A stretch of 64,000 nucleotides of DNA from Chamaecrista fasciculata (Eukaryota; Streptophyta; Magnoliopsida; Fabales; Fabaceae), in contig QANZ01010145.1 of NCBI GenBank assembly GCA_003254925.1, forward strand, positions 189,703 to 253,702, written 5' to 3'. A program made the position numbers and the translations under genes. Numbering within the stretch: the stretch's first letter is position 1; every line of letters begins with the position of its first letter. Positions 12,001-22,566 of this stretch are shown here, piece by piece. The notes under the pieces are model-generated. The model had not been told where the DNA came from, did not search any database, and worked only from the letters and a program-made list of their open reading frames with translations.

Positions 12001-13167
12001 ATAGTTTAATAAGTAATAGATATTAATTAGGTTATTAGTTATTTATGGTTTTGTTAGTCTAATAGTTTAGTTTTACACTTCAAGGGAAAATTTAGATTGT
12101 AAATTTGATTGTTTAACACACGGCTTTACACTTTGACAAATGATTCTAATGGCTCAGTGACTTTGATTATTATAGTGACTTATGACTTGATCAATGATTA
12201 TTATGTTAGAATAGTTAATTTAGATGTCAAATGTTGTTACAAACTTACATTTCCTTATTTTTGTTTGTATCCCATATTTCTAGCATTTTTTCCAATCTAT
12301 CATAGCGTTTGTCGTATCTCTCATGAACATGGATCAACGACGTGAATGTGTTGTTGTTGTATTATAGCATTTTACCACACTCAAGCATGCGCCTTATTAG
12401 GGCCTCTGACTTAGGGCGTTCCGTGGATCTGGAGCCTTTTAGGAATTGATATTTCCATAACTATCTACCATGTTGTTTATATAAAAAGAGTGCCAGAGTA
12501 TAACTCTACAACTTGGTCACAATATGAAAAAATCACATAACCAGAAACCCCTGAAGTGTTGTTGAAACTCGTAGAAATTGACCTAACTAACAAGTGTACT
12601 CCAAGAAAGGCTGCACCATTCCACATAGAACGGAGATTTAGGGTAATTATCAAGCTTCCGGAAACTGAAAGTGATTAGGGGCCTTTAATGTGAAGTGTAA
12701 AATCTTTTACCTACCGTATATAATTTCCTCTATAAGAAGCACATAAACACACAAGACACAACTATTGTCACATAAACATTCTAACAATGTTAAGCACCAA
12801 AGTCAATGATTTCCAATAAAGAAAGGCTATAATAGATCATCACAACCTAGTCCACCATCGTTAGCCTCATAGTTTTACTCTTCTTCAAGTTTGTTATTGT
12901 TATTTTATTTACTTGATGCCTCTCCCTCACTAGCCCTGTCATTAATTACGATATGGTTACTATTCATCTCTTCCTCCTTGATTTTCCATTTTAGGTCTTG
13001 CACAATGTGAAAAGGCCAACTTTGTGAGTGATTGTAATCGAAAAAACACCGTATAGTAAAGTGTAAGACCAATAATTTCAGAATGTAGGAGTTATGGGTT
13101 AGGTAGAAGCAGAAGATTGAGTACCTCTGTCTGTGGGAGTAGTGTATCTGTGGTAGGGATCCGCCAT
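9098..13167 (-). CDS. Single-RRM RNA-binding protein, nuclear-speckle RBP-like
   Basis: Six coding exons on the minus strand: 13125-13167, 10961-11082, 10584-10887, 10282-10343, 9642-9723 and 9098-9213. They join in frame into 242 residues with GT-AG introns. The start is MADPYHRYTTP. The N-terminal half (to about residue 130) is disordered and acidic/Ser-rich. One RRM follows: RNP2 is ILFVGGLP, then TRREVGHLFRPFVGYKDIR, and RNP1 is degenerate as IVLCFVEF. The domain ends at MEALQGYKLDDKK and a short tail closes the protein. The order SNxLFVxGLP-xxCxRREV-xxxFRPFVGY with VLCFVxF matches plant NSRa/NSRb and relatives, which bind pre-mRNA in nuclear speckles and affect alternative splicing; that role is inferred. 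The first intron is about 2 kb (11083-13124), much longer than the others. Confidence 0.9.
11083..13124 (-). other. Long first intron of the RRM gene
   Basis: A 2.04-kb intron with GT and AG at the expected places. It is AT-rich with a GC-rich patch at about 11825-11930 (GGCGCTGAGGC, GCGCGCCTTTGGAGCCTC) and a similar motif near 12390-12440, suggesting a decayed dispersed repeat. No element ends could be defined and no coding frame is convincing. Confidence 0.5.
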
Positions 13168-13635
13168 GGACGATAGATAGATAGTCACAGCCGCTTCTCT
13201 TCTCTGTGTTGCTGGCTCCCTTTAATGCGTCTGCTTAAATTCTGATTGCCTTCTGCTCTGTCCTTCTACTTCCTCCGTGACGTTCCTCGCACGGGGATAC
13301 AAAAATTGTTTCAACTTTCAACTTTCAAGGGACGATTTCAATTTCATCTTAGGTCGTATGAGTTTTTATTAAAATAATAAAATATACAGTTTATTTATAT
13401 AAAAAATGTCTGTATAATTTATTTTTAAAATCTATTATTTAGTTAATCATTGATTTTCATGTTTTAAAATACATAAATAGTACATTTTTAGTTTAATGTA
13501 TCTTAAATTTATAGAAATGGTAAAAAACCTCAAATGGCTCCCAAACATATGTAATAAATTTCAAATTGATCTTAAAAGTTTTATTTATTTCAAATTGATT
13601 TTACATATTTTCATAATTTCTCAAATTTGTTCCAA
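13168..13635. other. Promoter region of the RRM gene and AT-rich spacer
   Basis: Upstream (minus strand) of the RRM start codon. The first 130 bp are C/T-rich on the coding strand, as expected of a 5' leader; after about 13320 the sequence becomes strongly AT-rich. No TATA box stands out. Confidence 0.4.
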
Positions 13636-14112
13636 ACTAATTATATCTCTCTCGTTTTAAATTCAAATGCGATAAACTCAAAACTATAGAGTTGTTTTTG
13701 GCGAGTACTTTTTCTATTTAGTTGGAGTCATCGACAAATAAGATCAAATCAACCAACAAGTGTTTGGTGTAGTGGTTGGCGAGCTACACCCTAGGTAAGA
13801 GGACCCAGGTTCAATCCCTAGAGTCGACATTGTTGGGAGGGCACGACCGTTTCGTCTTTGTAGCCCGAATGGGATTAGTCTTCGCTTATACCGTTACACG
13901 GATAGATGGGGGAAACCCATAACATTACCTAAAAAAAAAGATCAAATCAAATCTCGAAAGTAGATCTATTGTTTTATAGTCAAACAAGTAAAACTAGTTA
14001 TATCTCTCTCATTTTATATTTGAATGTGACGAATTTGAAAATATGTGTTAACTCTTGAAGAGTTTTTTCTCTATCTTGGGAAAATCATTAGCAAATGAAG
14101 TCAAATCGTGTT
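13636..14112. repeat. Diverged pair of about 115-bp repeats around a SINE
   Basis: Positions about 13636-13752 and 13985-14110 share a diverged direct repeat: TATATCTCTCTC followed by TTTTA, an AAATGxGA block, GAGTTxTTT, TCATyrxCAAAT and AAGTCAAATC-like ends. A third relative lies near 52515-52605. The repeats flank the SINE at 13753-13938, which inserted at the end of the first copy. They appear to be fragments of an older dispersed element. Confidence 0.5.
13753..13938 (+). mobile_element. tRNA-derived SINE with poly(A) tail and TSD
   Basis: About 186 bp flanked by the direct repeat AGATCAAATCAA (13741-13752 and 13939-13950). The head has an RNA polymerase III promoter: a box-A-like TGGTGTAGTGGTT near 13765 and box B GGTTCAATCCC at 13808-13818, with tRNA-like spacing. 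The body ends in ACCT plus a run of nine A. The intact TSD implies fairly recent insertion. The family was not identified. This is not a tRNA gene: there is no acceptor stem or anticodon arm. Confidence 0.85.
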
Positions 14113-14276
14113 ACGAAAATATGTTTGAGACTAATTTAAAAAATAATAGAAATATGTATGACCAATTTGAAAGAAAACCAATTTGAATTTTTTACCTTAT
14201 AGAAATAAAATAATAGGTAACTAAAAGTTGATCCCCATCTAGTTTTTCTAATTTGTTTATTTTTAAATTTATTATA

Positions 14277-14716
14277 GGCCAAAGTGCACTTTTGGTCCCA
14301 TAACTTTTGCTAAAGTTTCAATTTAGTCCTATAACTTTTTTTGTTGCACTTTTGGTCCATATCTTTTGCTAAAATTGCAGATTTGGTCCCGTATTGCATT
14401 TTTGGTCCCATATCTTGGGGTCATTTGCAGAAATGGTCCTATATTTCTTGGTCAGGTTGCAGAATTAGTCCTATATCTTTGGATTAGGTGCGAAATTGAT
14501 CTAATATCTTCTTATCAGATGGGACTGGTGGTGAAACTTTTTGCAAATATATGGGACCAATTCTGCAATTTGATCAAGAGATATGGGACCAAAAGTGACA
14601 CGGGACCAAATCTGCAACTTTTTACAAAGATATAAGACCAAAAGTGCAACAAAAAAATTTATGGAACCAAATTGAAACCTAAACAAAAGTTATGGGACCA
14701 AAAGTGCACTTTGACC
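14277..14716. mobile_element. Palindromic MITE, Mutator-like (9-bp TSD)
   Basis: A 440-bp element with long terminal inverted repeats: left GGCCAAAGTGCACTTTTGG, right the reverse complement of GGTCAAAGTGCACTTTTGG. Flanking 9-mers TTTATTATA (14268-14276) and TTTGTTATA (14717-14725) match at 8 of 9. Sub-terminal copies of TTTGGTCCCATA and its variants are arrayed inward on both arms. The 9-bp TSD with long TIRs is typical of Mutator-like elements. There is no transposase; small ORFs here are artefacts of the repeat. Confidence 0.85.
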
Positions 14717-15913
14717 TTTGTTATATTATCCCAGATGCTCTTTGAAGTGCTTGCGAAAGGCTTGCTTTGTTCTCTTGGGAACGCCTTATTCTTGGATTGC
14801 AATCTCTTAGATGCCTAGATCTACCCTGGTCGTCACATATGATTGGAGAATATGAAGCTCAGGTTACAGAATAAATTTAAATTCTGCCCTAGATAATGAG
14901 TTAGTTGCAATTAAAATAAAATTGAAAATTAGTAATTATAATTCCTTTATCTTTTTTGGGTCGTAAGGGTCGTAACCATCATACTTTAAGTATTTTCATT
15001 TCCCATGATGTTAGTTTTTTTTTTTTATAAAGTCCCATGATGTTAGCTGCATAAACTATTTGCAGAGCAAGTTGTTGAAGTTGGACGGCATGGTCAAATG
15101 AAGCATGTACCACAACATGGTTTGCAACTGAGTGCTACTAATTCCTGACGGCTCAAGTTGCCTACTCTAGTGGCAATTCATGGTACAACGAACTAAGTAG
15201 ATCGAAAGCACCATCATTTAGTCATAAAGTTATCTATGCCACGTATATATGTATGACCAATTTGAAAGAAATGCCTGCTGATACATTACGAATGTTATTA
15301 TTAGCAGTTTAGACAGTTAGCCGCCACGGAAAACGCAAACTTGTTTCTGCTTCGCAACACGATTTTGCCTGGAAGCTCTCTTTTTAGTTTTAATTATTAT
15401 CAATACAGAAACTCAGGTAGGGCCTTCTATTTTCCCTTAATCTTTGTCATTTCACAGGCGAGCCATCGTTTTCCCGATAAAAGCAAATGTATGATAGTAA
15501 CAACAATGTAACATAACACATTAAAAAAACAAAAAAAGAGGATAAAAAAAAAGTCAATTTGAGATTGTAGTTTACAATTTGTTGGGCGCCACATCACTGT
15601 TTTTTAACTAGGCAGCCGGAATTGGAGTAGAACTCTTTCTTGCATATTTAGTTGTAAATTATAATAAATGAATCATCCCTTGATGTTAATATCAATAATC
15701 AATATATAATAATATACACGTGGCAAGTGCTAGTGAGTAGATGAGGCTGCTGCCTCACCTGATGAGAATGGAGTTATCGATATTTCACAAACATTGGATC
15801 TTTTTCTAAAAAAAAAAGTCGAGAAAAGGAATAGAGAGACTAATTTTACCAAGAAAGGTCAACTTTTGAGATTCTCATTAAAAAGAAACATAATTTGATG
15901 GTAAAATTATTTT
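14717..15913. other. Intergenic spacer between two MITEs
   Basis: No gene-like frame. It contains the short poly(T) insertion described at 15001-15046; otherwise it is AT-rich and featureless. Confidence 0.5.
15001..15046 (-). mobile_element. Ultra-short poly(A) retro-insertion with 14-bp TSD
   Basis: TCCCATGATGTTAG at 15001-15014 is repeated exactly at 15033-15046. Between lie 18 bp, which on the minus strand read CTTTAT followed by A12. The perfect direct repeat and poly(A) end indicate a LINE-machinery insertion truncated to almost nothing. Confidence 0.65.
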
Positions 15914-16803
15914 GGCTTAAGTGCACTTTTGGTCCCATAACTATGACAAAGGTTTCATTTTGGTCCCATAACTTTTTTTTTTTGCAATTTTGGTCCCATA
16001 ACTATGACAAAGGTTTCATTTTGGTCCCATAACTTTTTTGTTGCAATTTTGGTCCCATAACTATGACAAAGGTTTCATTTTGGTCCCATAACTTTTTTTG
16101 TTGAAATTTTGGTCTCATAACTTCTCAAAAGGTTCCACCGTTAGTCCCTTGGTGAATTCCATCCATATTTAGCCGTTAAGTATGACGTGGCATAGTAACT
16201 AGGATCATGATGTGGCAAAATAAGATGAAGTGGACTGAAATAGGATCTATATGCAACATATTAAAACTTATCTATACCCAACCACAAAATATACAAAGAG
16301 TGGTACTGACAGCGACCAATCTGGTGGGGAAGAAGAGACTTCAAGCAGAAGGTGCCGACGAAGTCGATGGGATCGTCAGCCACAGTCAAACAACCAAAGC
16401 GGCGGCGACGGCGAATCGAGAAGCGGAACGAGGAAGAGGAAGTCTCGTTGGGCTGACGAGGAAGAGGAAGTATCACTCTTTGTATATATTGTGGTTGGGT
16501 ATAGATAAGTTTTAATATGTTGCATATAGATCCTATTTTCAGTCCATTTCATCTTATTTTGCCACATCATAATCCTAATCACTATGCCATGTCATACTTA
16601 ACGGCTAAATATGGATGAAATTCACCAAGGGACTAACGGTGGAACCTTTTGAGAAGTTATGGGACCAAAATTGCAACAAAAAATATTATGGGACCAAAAT
16701 GAAACCTTTGTCATAGTTATGGGACCAAAATTGCAACGAAAAAAGTTATAGGACCAAAATGAAACCTTTGTCATAGTTATGGGACCAAAAGTGCACTTAA
16801 GCC
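15914..16803. mobile_element. Palindromic Pack-MULE-like element with perfect 9-bp TSD
   Basis: An 890-bp element bounded by GGCTTAAGTGCACTTTTGG and its inverse, with perfect 9-bp target duplications AATTATTTT (15905-15913 and 16804-16812). Each arm is about 390 bp, so the element is a near-perfect palindrome apart from about 165 bp in the middle. The outer arms carry about three tandem units built on TTTTGGTCCCATAACTATGAC. It is related to the 14277-14716 element by the TGCACTTTTGGTCCCATAAC core. The GC-rich centre is unrelated to the arms and encodes a recognisable protein fragment, listed separately. There is no transposase. High arm identity and the intact TSD suggest recent activity. Confidence 0.9.
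16305..16472 (+). pseudogene. Captured fragment resembling splicing factor 1 (SF1/BBP)
   Basis: The unpaired, GC-rich centre of the palindrome encodes, in the frame of codon 16251, [18 protein letters not shown], then [10 protein letters not shown] and [16 protein letters not shown]. Paired (R)RSRWD and KRKSRWAD motifs separated by a QSGG linker are what I recall of the N-terminal region of plant SF1/branch-point-binding protein, just ahead of its conserved domains. Capture of a host exon between TIRs defines a Pack-MULE. The fragment lacks the KH and zinc-knuckle domains, so it cannot be a functional SF1. The assignment rests on remembered family sequence. Confidence 0.6.
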
Positions 16804-17229
16804 AATTATTTTAAATTCTAAATCTCTATCATGCAATATGTGGTCATTAAATAAGGGAAGAGAGTCATAACCAATAAACCGTTGTAGTCAATAGAAGTAA
16901 AAATGAATTTTATGAATGGCAAAGTTGGATTGAAGAATGAAAAGCTAGAGAATACTTGAACACAGAGTTGGATCTGACATGTGTCCTGGGTGATTTCTTT
17001 TTCCATTAAAACTTGAAAGTATTTCCTTGTACGTGTTTAATTATCTTTCTTTTGTGCTTGCAAGTTTGAGCAGCCACTGAGGCAGCAACACGTAGAGGCA
17101 TATGTACATAAATTATAGGAGAAAAAATGAAGATAGGTGAGGTGTTAATTATTTGCGGGTAAGCAAAGGCCATATGTGATATGTGATATATGATAGTATA
17201 TGATATGATCTTTGTTTTGGAAATGGAGA
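16804..17229. other. Spacer right of the Pack-MULE-like element
   Basis: AT-rich with no gene-like frame. A loose run of TATGTGATATGTGATATATGATA repeats lies near 17172-17208. Confidence 0.5.
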
Positions 17230-17376
17230 ATGGATCCACTGCAGTGGTCTTGAGTGTGAAACAAGGAATAGATCATTAATTAAAACGCAGTGTTTTCATT
17301 TTAATAAAACACTGTATTTTGAAAAGTTTTTTTCACACTTTAGGGGAATTGCAGTGAAACGCACTGCAGTGGATTC
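17230..17376. repeat. Hairpin element with GGATCCACTGCAGTG ends
   Basis: The ends GGATCCACTGCAGTG (from 17232) and CACTGCAGTGGATT (to about 17374) are inverted. Inside, AAAACGCAGTGTTTT and AAAACACTGTATTTT form a second inverted pair, so the roughly 145-bp segment folds on itself. It looks like a small MITE. No clear TSD was found. A related GGATCCACTGCAA motif occurs near 45171. Confidence 0.55.
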
Positions 17377-18203
17377 GTAATGATGCTTTCTCTTGTGTGT
17401 TGTGTATGGGTTTTGAGGTGTCAAAGAGAGTGAGAAAGAAGGGTGGGAATAGGAATAGGAGAAGGAGAAAAGTCTGGTCCCTACGGTTGACAAAATTTGG
17501 TTGGTGAGTGATGTGGTGACTTCTCTTTCCTTCGCTTTTGCTTATTTCTTTCATTAATTATTGATTAGAGAGAGCGCGCGCGGGGTAAGCTAGAAAAGAG
17601 GCTGAGATGCGTTGCTTCAGATCCAGGGTACTCAAGTGCTGTGTGTGAAAAAACAAAAGGGTCTCATCTTTTTAGGGTTTCCTGTGATTCTTGAGACCTT
17701 ACCTTTTCTGGGTTCTTTCTCATGACTTCCTTTTTCTTCTTTCTCTTTCTCTTTCTTTTTCGTGTCTTGTAAGGGTGGTGGTTAATTTGATTTACTCATT
17801 TCTTTTTTCTTTTATTTTAAGTACGGCCTTTTCTTTTTTTCAGGCTCTTTCCCTCTCACTACAGTTGATGGAGGTTGATACAAGCTAACAATTAAAATGT
17901 TTGAAAAGTTCTTCCCTATCTATTTGTGGTTGAAATTTCCTCAATTGGAAGTTTGGATCCATTTTTGTTGACCAGATCTGACTACTCCATTTCACTTTAC
18001 CCTCTTTTGGCTATTCCAGACGTTGCATCGCCTGAATTTGCTTCCTCTCTAGGTCTTTTCGGGTTTCTTAGGCATGGAAAATGGTCTTTTAAAATCCATC
18101 GTTCCCATTCCATACACATTTTCAATCAGATGAAATATGACAGGCTGTGTTGTACAACAAGGGCGGGAGGGTTACTTTTTGCACTACCTCGATAGGGATT
18201 TTC
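17377..18203 (+). promoter_or_regulatory. Promoter and 5' leader of the PP2C gene, with a likely leader intron
   Basis: This covers the upstream region of the PP2C start codon at 18204. A pyrimidine-rich stretch from 17690 contains a plausible leader intron, 17769-17843 (GTAAGG ... TTTTTTTCAG). Several upstream ATGs precede the main start, including a clean six-codon uORF at 17868-17888 (MEVDTS), which could dampen translation. The leader intron and the role of the uORF are inference. Confidence 0.4.
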
Positions 18204-20846
18204 ATGGAGGAGATGTCGTCCGCAGTTGCAGTGCCATTAAGAATAGGTAATTCAATCTGTGATAATCGAAGCATAGGTACTCACATGGATGTATCCAGAC
18301 TTAAACTGGTGGCAGATGCGGGTTCGTTAGTTACTTCTATAAGTACGGTTTCCACTGAGATAGGTGCGGATTCTAATGAGGATGATAATCGTAACAAGCC
18401 AGAAGATGAAGTTATTATCACAGCTGTCACACCACCAAAACAGAACGGAGAAGGAGAAATTCCTTTGGTGGATATGATATCCCAAAATGAAAACACGTTG
18501 GCTGCTGGTGCACAAGTCTTAACGCCTGAAATTGAGGAGGACGATTCCTTATCATTGGAAGGTGATCAGGTTATTGATTCACTTTCAGTGGCCAGTGAGA
18601 ATAGTAGCATATGCGGAGAGGAGTTTGTCGCTTTTGATGCTACCTCGGAAGTTGGAATACCAAGTTCCATAGACATTGACAAGAGCGTATGCGATGTCAA
18701 TATTTCAACCAGGACTGCTGATTTGGGGGGAAATGTTGATGCAGGAATTGTGAGTGAACCGCTTGCTATGACAGTGAGCCTTGAAGAAGAGAATGAAGAT
18801 AGATCTGAAACAAAGCCTTCTTCAGTTGTTCTTCAGCTGCCTCTTGAAAAAAAGGTAAGTGGAGCAGTTGGTCGTAGTGTTTTTGAATTGGATTATGCTC
18901 CACTATGGGGATATATATCTGTGTGTGGAAGAAGACCTGAGATGGAAGATGCATTTGCAACTGTTCCTCGATTTCTGAAGATTCCTATTCAAATGCTGAT
19001 TGGGGATCGAGTACTTGATGGAGTGGGAAAGTGTTCCAGTGAGCAGACGATTCATTTTTTTGGAGTCTATGATGGTCACGGTGGCTCTCAGGTAATTTGT
19101 TTATTTTATTTCTTTTGTACTCCTTTCTTATTTGCAGATTTTTTTAGTCCATCAGATCATTTTAGTGTTTTTCTGAGTAATACTTCTCACAGGGCTTGCT
19201 TTCATCATTCAGGTTGCGAATTATTGTCGTGAACGTATTCATTTGGCTTTGGCTGAAGAAATAGAATTTGTTAGGGAAGGTCTAATTAGTGGAAGTATTA
19301 ATATTAAGGCTGATTGTCAAGATCAGTGGGAAAAAGCTTTCACCAATTGCTTTCGAAAAGTTGATGCTGAAGTTGGAGGAAACACTAGTTGTGAACCTAT
19401 TGCTCCAGAAACTGTTGGTTCCACTGCTGTTGTTGCTATTATTTGTTCGTCTCATATCATAGTTGCTAACTGTGGTGATTCAAGAGCAGTTCTGTGTCGT
19501 GGTAAGGAGGCCATGGCATTGTCAGTGGATCATAAAGTAAGCTACTTCTAATTCCTATTTTTGAATCTCCCTTAAGATTTCAGCTATTTTCAAGAAATTG
19601 ATGTTTGGTTGTTATATGTTAAGCCAAATCGAGAGGATGAATATGCAAGAATTGAGGCAGCTGGAGGCAAGGTGATACAGTGGAATGGTCATCGTGTATT
19701 TGGTGTTCTTGCAATGTCAAGATCTATCGGTATGATCTTACTCTTAAGTTATAAATTATTTACTTCATATCCTGTGTTTACCTTGTGTACTAGTTTTAGT
19801 TTCTTGCAAGTCCTTTCAGTGAGTGAAGAACCAGACTCTATTTTCTGAATGTAATTGTAGTGGTTGTAGTAGGTTAAAAATTGTTATAGGAAGAGAACAG
19901 TTGCATAATCTTTTGGAAAGAACTCAGATCTCTTAAACAAAATGAATAGTGTTCGAATCTATTACTTAGATTCACTAATCAGTTCAATTTAAATATCAAT
20001 ATCCTCTTTTCAATTTGTTCTACTTTATTTTATGTGTTAAGTTAGGGTTTTAACAATAAAAAACGTCTTCTCTTTGTCCTGGGTAAAAGATATATGAGTA
20101 GATGACATATAAGTGGCCAAAGCTGTTACCTTTAAACAAAACCCTGACGTGTTGGAAACTTTGATTTTGTGATCTTTGTTTTGATGGTCTGATGGAAATT
20201 GGCTCTTCAACTCTTTCATCCTGATTCTGCTAGCAGTTAGGGCACTTGTTAGTTATTATACTTGGACTTGGACAATATCAAAATTTGGAAATTTGAACAG
20301 GATCACACCTCTGAAGAGAACTAAATAATTCAAGTTCTTAATACTTTAAAGGTTAATGGAACAAAATACAACTTTCTTGGGAATATTTCTTGTATAATTT
20401 ACCAAACCTAGAGTTGGCCAGTGTGCTTCTACACATAACTGTCTCGTGCTACAATTATACAGTTGTTTGTTCAGTTAACTGAGTCCCGATTTCTCCCATT
20501 GTGAGCTTCAGGTGATAGATATTTGAAGCCATGGATTATTCCAGAACCAGAGATTACATTTATTCCACGTGCAAAAGACGATGAATGCCTCATTTTGGCA
20601 AGTGATGGTCTTTGGGATGTCATGACAAATGAAGAAGCATGTGAGCTAGCGCAGAGACGGATACTTCTCTGGCACAAGAAAAATGGCATTGCACTACCCT
20701 CGGAAAGGGGAGAGGGCATTGATCCAGCTGCACAAGCAGCCGCAGAATACCTGTCAAACCGTGCACTTCAGAAAGGAAGCAAAGATAACATCACTGTGAT
20801 CGTGATAGATCTGAAAGCTCACAGAAAATTTAAAAGCAAGACATGA
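18204..20846 (+). CDS. HAB1: Clade A protein phosphatase 2C, HAB1-type
   Basis: Four exons (18204-19091, 19213-19536, 19624-19729, 20512-20846) join in frame into 550 residues. The start [12 protein letters not shown] resembles the HAB1/HAB2 N-terminus and was preferred over the ATG at 18147. The variable region (1-230) is acidic. The Mn/Mg-dependent phosphatase domain runs from about 235 to 540: EMEDA at 246-250, DGHGG at 290-294, a GDSRAVL segment, GD at 440-441, DGLWD at 471-475 and SKDN with Asp531. Trp424 in VIQWNG corresponds to the tryptophan lock that contacts the ABA receptor-bound hormone. Family knowledge: such phosphatases keep SnRK2 kinases inactive and are inhibited by ABA-bound PYR/PYL receptors, in nucleus and cytosol. 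All metal-binding motifs are present, so it should be active. It could be the HAB2 rather than the HAB1 orthologue. Confidence 0.95.
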
Positions 20847-22566
20847 TGATATTGATGGCTTCTTCTAGCGCTCTTGGTTGTTATGGTTGTACAATAGAAA
20901 GCTTATATAATCCTACATAGTTTTGCCCATTAATTTTTCTCCTGGGCATCTCTTCATTTACTGAGAATAGCACTCTACTATAATACGTCCATCTTCCTCA
21001 AAAGCTCTTAAATGATTAAGAGTCTCCTTGTACACGGAGTTCGATGCGATTGACATCTGTCAGCAAATTGTATTCATTGTTATTCCTCCGAGTATAATGG
21101 CTCTGTGAGGTATTCACTTCATATTACTTGTTAGGTTTTAGCTATGTTGTTTATAAAGAAGCATTAACTAATTTGCATAGTGGCTTTAAAGTTGTGATCC
21201 ACTGTTACTTGTGTAGTAATTGGAGCTGAGTCCAGACTCCAGAAGGGGATGTTGGTGGTGGATAGATACGAATGGCCATGGTGGTAGTACAGTGTACTGC
21301 AGGAATGGTGGTGGGGGACAATGAAAGACAAAGATGCCAAAGTAGAACCCCCGGTTCCCTTTTTCTTTTATGTTTGGAATGGTATAATATCTGTACAGAT
21401 CGTGGTTTTCCACTGAAATTGTGTGGTTATAAACAGGAAACTAGCTTTATCTACTATTTATTGGTTCTCCTGTTACATTCTTTCTAGAGATATTATCAAT
21501 TCCCCATTGTGAGATGAGCCGTTGATATCTTTTGATCAAGCGTTGAAGCAGATTTACACATTCAGGTAACAAAATTTAACAAATTTGCTGCATTTATCTC
21601 AATGTAATTTAATTTTCGTTCATTGTGTAATAGAACCCCGCCCCCTCTTTTTTGGCCAGTAGTAATGGCACCCTTTTACTTAAGTGTCGAAACCTCAGGG
21701 TTTCTCTTCCCTTTGAATCACTGTTCTATTTTACCAAAATGATATCCTTGTCATATCGTTCTGGTAAAGGCTGAAATATAGAAGTTCCTCTATAAATTCT
21801 TTAGTTGAACATACAGAATAAAAGATATCTAACTTTTGGAGGACCTAAAGAGAGTACTGACTCTTGGACAAATATCTTGACGTGTAATTTCCATTATAAT
21901 TATTAATTTCCGTGGACCGTATTCCGTAGTCATTATTATTCAATCATAGAAAACTGATTCTGGCCCAAAAAATGAGAAAAGTAATTAACTATATATAATT
22001 TTTCATATCTTTTATTTTATGATTGAATGTTCTAAACTATATATATATATATATAAATTTTATGTAACTTTATTTTTTAAAAATTTAATGTGAGAGCGGC
22101 ATTGTAATTTTTCACTTTTTTGTGAAGGAGTAAAATGATTTATTATGTGATGCATTTTGAATAAATGGAATCAAAATAATACCTACTTTAGCATCCCCTT
22201 TTTTTTTCTTTCATAAAATAGATCAATTAGGGTTAATAACAAATGAAAAAAAAATTCAGTAAAACCTAGATTTTATTGGAATTGTTGCACTCATTTTCTC
22301 TTCTTTTTTGGTTCAGAAGACGTACCCTACAGTTGCTTGAGATCCATGATTAACCCGCAGCAACTTCGAATTGCACATTTAACTCCGATCAGTTTATTTG
22401 AGAAAAAAAAAAAAGGATTGATGCCAACAATACTGAACCCATTATTATCATTATAAATAAGTAGCTGCTCATGCTCCATTATTGACGAGAGTAAATATTT
22501 CACAAAGTAATTTACTGCACAAGCAAATTCTTGAAAGCCACAGAACAAAACAAGAGGGAAGAAAGC
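20847..22566. other. Convergent spacer between PP2C and APM1 genes
   Basis: The 3' ends of the PP2C (+) and aminopeptidase (-) genes face each other. The left part holds the PP2C 3' UTR; an (AT)n run lies near 22039-22055. No gene or transposon ends were recognised. Confidence 0.5.

Noticed and set aside
11825-12440. GC-rich GGCGCTGAGGC / GCCTTATTAGGGCC patches in the RRM intron
   Set aside because: They resemble pieces of a dispersed repeat, but no ends, inverted repeats or target duplication could be defined, so no element was called.
13765-13830. tRNA-like A and B boxes
   Set aside because: There is no complete cloverleaf, and the poly(A) tail with target duplication shows this is a SINE.
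16207-16515. Overlapping ORFs on both strands within the palindrome
   Set aside because: Apart from the frame of the captured SF1-like segment, they are mirror-image products of the inverted arms.
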